Source: JAWXCH01 sp034440595 (lineage in GTDB: Bacteria > Planctomycetota > Planctomycetia > Pirellulales > JALHPA01). Taken from it: a stretch of DNA of 8,665 bases. Below are positions 7,288 through 8,665 of this stretch, one piece after another (positions within the stretch are counted from its first letter, which is position 1; the number at the start of each line of letters is the position of its first letter). The notes under the pieces are model-generated. The model was not told where the DNA came from. It worked only from the letters and a program-made list of their open reading frames with translations, and made no database searches. The DNA lies in the NCBI GenBank assembly GCA_034440595.1, contig JAWXCH010000109.1, positions 1 to 8,665 on the forward strand. Direction: 5' to 3'. A program made the translations under genes and the position numbers.

Positions 7288-8322
7288 TCATTCAGCGTCC
7301 GGGATGACTTGCCCATCATCCCGAGTCGCTAAAGATTTAAGTACCAGTAAGCTCGTTTGATCAGTCAATATCCGAACCGATCCATCCAGCATCACCGCCT
7401 GCACTCCCCCCGGATGCGAGGAAATCAGCGGATTATTCGGCCCACCGTTCACCCCCGTTCCAGGTAAGCTTCCGTCGGTGGTCCCAATCGCGTAGCGAAT
7501 CGTCGTAATGTTATGAGCCGGATAGTAAAGTGTGTTTGATCCCATGACCGTGCCATAATTCGGCGGTGTGGTTTTTGAAGTAACACCGGCGATAAAGCTC
7601 ATTTTGCTTTCACCAATAATGTCTTTCACATTGCTTGGATTGCTTGCGTTGAAAATTGATGCTGAACACTCGGCCACGCACATTGTTTTGCTGTGCCCGT
7701 CACGTATCTCTCGGGTGCGAACGTACCGGTTGGGAATGAACACACCTCCGGCAGATATAAAACCGGAGTTCATGGGGGGTGGTGTGACGCAACATTGATT
7801 CGTACGTGTTTCGGTGAACCCGTTTTCGCTGACAGCGCCGGCAATGCCGACAAAGTTTGGTAAGCCGAACGCACGGGTACTGGCAGAAAACGTAGTCGGC
7901 AGATCGGAAGATGGGCAACGCGAAACATGCAGTACCTTCCCATCCAGTACCGCCCCGTTCGCGTTGGATGTGGTGGGCAAGCCGAAGCTAAGAGTTTTCT
8001 GCTCCAGCGCATTGAATAGATTTCCCTCCTCAATGTACGGAAGTATCCCGACCCACCAGGAGAAACCATAACCGTTTGTTCCGGTTTTCTGATACGCATT
8101 GTCACCCCCCATCGGATAAACCTTGCGCGCGGTTTCGTGGGTATTGATCGCCAGTCCAATTTGCCGCAAATGACTACTGCACTGCATGCGACGCGCCGCC
8201 TCACGTGCCGCCTGAATGGCCGGCAGCAGCAAGCCGACCAGAATCCCGATGATTGCGATGACGACCAGCAGTTCGACCAGCGTAAAGCCGGAGCGTACCT
8301 GTTGTCGCTGTCGCAACAGCAT
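7288..8322 (-). CDS. DUF1559 pseudopilin-like protein (prepilin-type N-terminus)
   Basis: The 344-residue product has a 12-residue leader ending in Gly, then FTLVELLVVIAIIGILVGLL, the type IV prepilin/type II pseudopilin signature with Glu at position 5 of the mature helix, followed by LPAIQAAREAARRMQC. This organisation, together with the C-terminal H-x9-DG motif (His303 to Asp313-Gly314, HPGGVQAVMLDG), defines the DUF1559 proteins that are greatly expanded in Planctomycetes. The leader should be cut by a prepilin peptidase and the protein anchored by its N-terminal helix; the function of the large C-terminal domain is unknown. An ATG 33 nt earlier (8355) exists, but the ATG at 8322 has a strong GAGGAAG site 5 nt upstream and gives the more usual short leader. 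The secreted hypothetical protein follows in the same direction. Confidence 0.92.
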   Translation of the reverse strand: MLLRQRQQVRSGFTLVELLVVIAIIGILVGLLLPAIQAAREAARRMQCSSHLRQIGLAINTHETARKVYPMGGDNAYQKTGTNGYGFSWWVGILPYIEEGNLFNALEQKTLSFGLPTTSNANGAVLDGKVLHVSRCPSSDLPTTFSASTRAFGLPNFVGIAGAVSENGFTETRTNQCCVTPPPMNSGFISAGGVFIPNRYVRTREIRDGHSKTMCVAECSASIFNASNPSNVKDIIGESKMSFIAGVTSKTTPPNYGTVMGSNTLYYPAHNITTIRYAIGTTDGSLPGTGVNGGPNNPLISSHPGGVQAVMLDGSVRILTDQTSLLVLKSLATRDDGQVIPDAE

Positions 8323-8327
8323 TCGAT

Positions 8328-8334
8328 CTTCCTC
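8328..8334 (-). promoter_or_regulatory. Ribosome binding site deciding the DUF1559 start
   Basis: GAGGAAG on the minus strand lies 5 nt before the ATG at 8322. The alternative ATG at 8355 has no Shine-Dalgarno site, so translation from 8322 is favoured. Confidence 0.7.
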
Positions 8335-8370
8335 AGTCAAACGGCGGCCCCGCATTGTCTATGAACCGTA

Positions 8371-8399
8371 AGAATAGACGTCGCTAGCACGCCCCGCAA
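8371..8399 (-). promoter_or_regulatory. Possible promoter of the DUF1559 operon
   Basis: On the minus strand TTGCGG (8399-8394) and TATTCT (8376-8371) are separated by 17 bp. Matches to consensus are 3 of 6 and 4 of 6, so this is modest. Transcription would start near 8364, giving a leader of about 42 nt to the ATG at 8322 but only about 9 nt to the one at 8355. The -35 hexamer overlaps the inverted repeat at 8396-8419. Confidence 0.35.
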
Positions 8400-8419
8400 C
8401 AGTTTTTGAAAAATGTTGC
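8396..8419. repeat. Inverted repeat upstream of the DUF1559 gene
   Basis: GCAACA (8396-8401) and TGTTGC (8414-8419) are perfect inverted copies. Between them lies GTTTTTGAAAAA, which itself pairs T-run with A-run apart from a bulged G. The result is a 24-bp near-palindrome that could be an operator for a dimeric regulator or an RNA hairpin ending transcription that enters from the right. It overlaps the proposed -35. Confidence 0.55.
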
Positions 8420-8665
8420 TCAAGGGACGGTAGTCGAGCGCCGGTCGTACTGTTTGGGAAGAGTCTCTGCGATCGCCCGCGACGCTGTCGGCTTGCGGTA
8501 AGCCGCAGATCTAAATGGCAACCAGCGACGTAAGAACTAAAGATTTGTGCCCGTTTATTGGTTCCACCTGCCGGTCGGATTCGAGGGTCGATTCCCGCTG
8601 GGGGCCACCTAAGCGAGCAAAGTCCTGATAACCAATGCCGCGAAAGGCCGTCCAGAGGATGGAAA

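Larger units (their letters stand above)
8356..8665. other. Upstream region without a supported gene
   Basis: Apart from the promoter candidate and inverted repeat at its left end, I see nothing I can name in these 310 bases. On the minus strand two frames are open to the window's right edge, one ending at 8359 (about 101 codons, no Met) and one ending near 8511 (about 50 codons). Either could be the tail of a gene beyond the edge, but neither shows a recognisable family. Confidence 0.5.

Noticed and set aside
7232..7291. Earlier start for the secreted protein overlapping the DUF1559 stop as ATGA
   Set aside because: Translational coupling is possible, but the added 20 residues precede a complete signal peptide and the 7231 start has its own ribosome site.
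8568..8612. tRNA-like 3' end (GGGTCGATTCCCGC followed by GGGGGCCACC)
   Set aside because: The T-loop lacks one base of the TTCGATT pattern, no matching GGCCCCC 5' acceptor strand lies 70-90 nt upstream, and no anticodon arm is visible. A decayed tRNA end or attachment-site remnant cannot be excluded.
1..8665. CRISPR array, insertion sequence, toxin-antitoxin or phage-defence system
   Set aside because: No regularly spaced repeats, transposase or integrase motifs, terminal inverted repeats or small paired toxin-like genes were seen; the genes present are ordinary planctomycete chromosomal families.

Overview
The window looks like chromosomal DNA of a planctomycete, probably a Pirellulales-type organism. 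This is inferred from family content. There is an ECF sigma factor encoded directly before a large Ser/Thr kinase, a pseudopilin-like DUF1559 protein with a prepilin N-terminus and a C-terminal H-x9-DG motif, and a kinase N-terminus of the planctomycete type. No mobile element, CRISPR array, rRNA or convincing tRNA was found.

Layout. (1) Bases 1-2720, minus strand: one uninterrupted frame of 906 codons whose 3' end lies beyond the window. It encodes a glycoside hydrolase family 38-like (alpha-mannosidase-like) protein in which the usual catalytic motif is replaced. (2) Bases 2721-3245: a divergent intergenic region with a 20-bp tandem repeat, a strong 17-bp-arm hairpin and a possible promoter. 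(3) Bases 3246-6397, plus strand: a two-gene operon of an ECF sigma factor and, 23 nt later, an 849-residue transmembrane Ser/Thr kinase. The kinase has a zinc-ribbon-like segment before its catalytic domain, and a PEGA-like and a degenerate formylglycine-generating-enzyme-like domain after its membrane helix. (4) Bases 6398-6478: a convergent spacer with a hairpin that probably terminates transcription from both sides. (5) Bases 6479-8322, minus strand: the DUF1559 pseudopilin-like gene followed by a small secreted cysteine-containing protein of unknown function. (6) Bases 8323-8665: upstream region with a possible promoter and an overlapping inverted repeat, and no supported gene.

Working model (inference): the kinase senses something outside the cytoplasm through its PEGA/FGE-like part and controls the adjacent sigma factor, since no anti-sigma gene is present. 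The divergent GH38-like gene and the convergent DUF1559 pair may be neighbours only. The most unusual points are the apparently catalytically altered GH38-like protein, the kinase domain combination with an AT-rich 3' end, and the repeat structures between the divergent genes.
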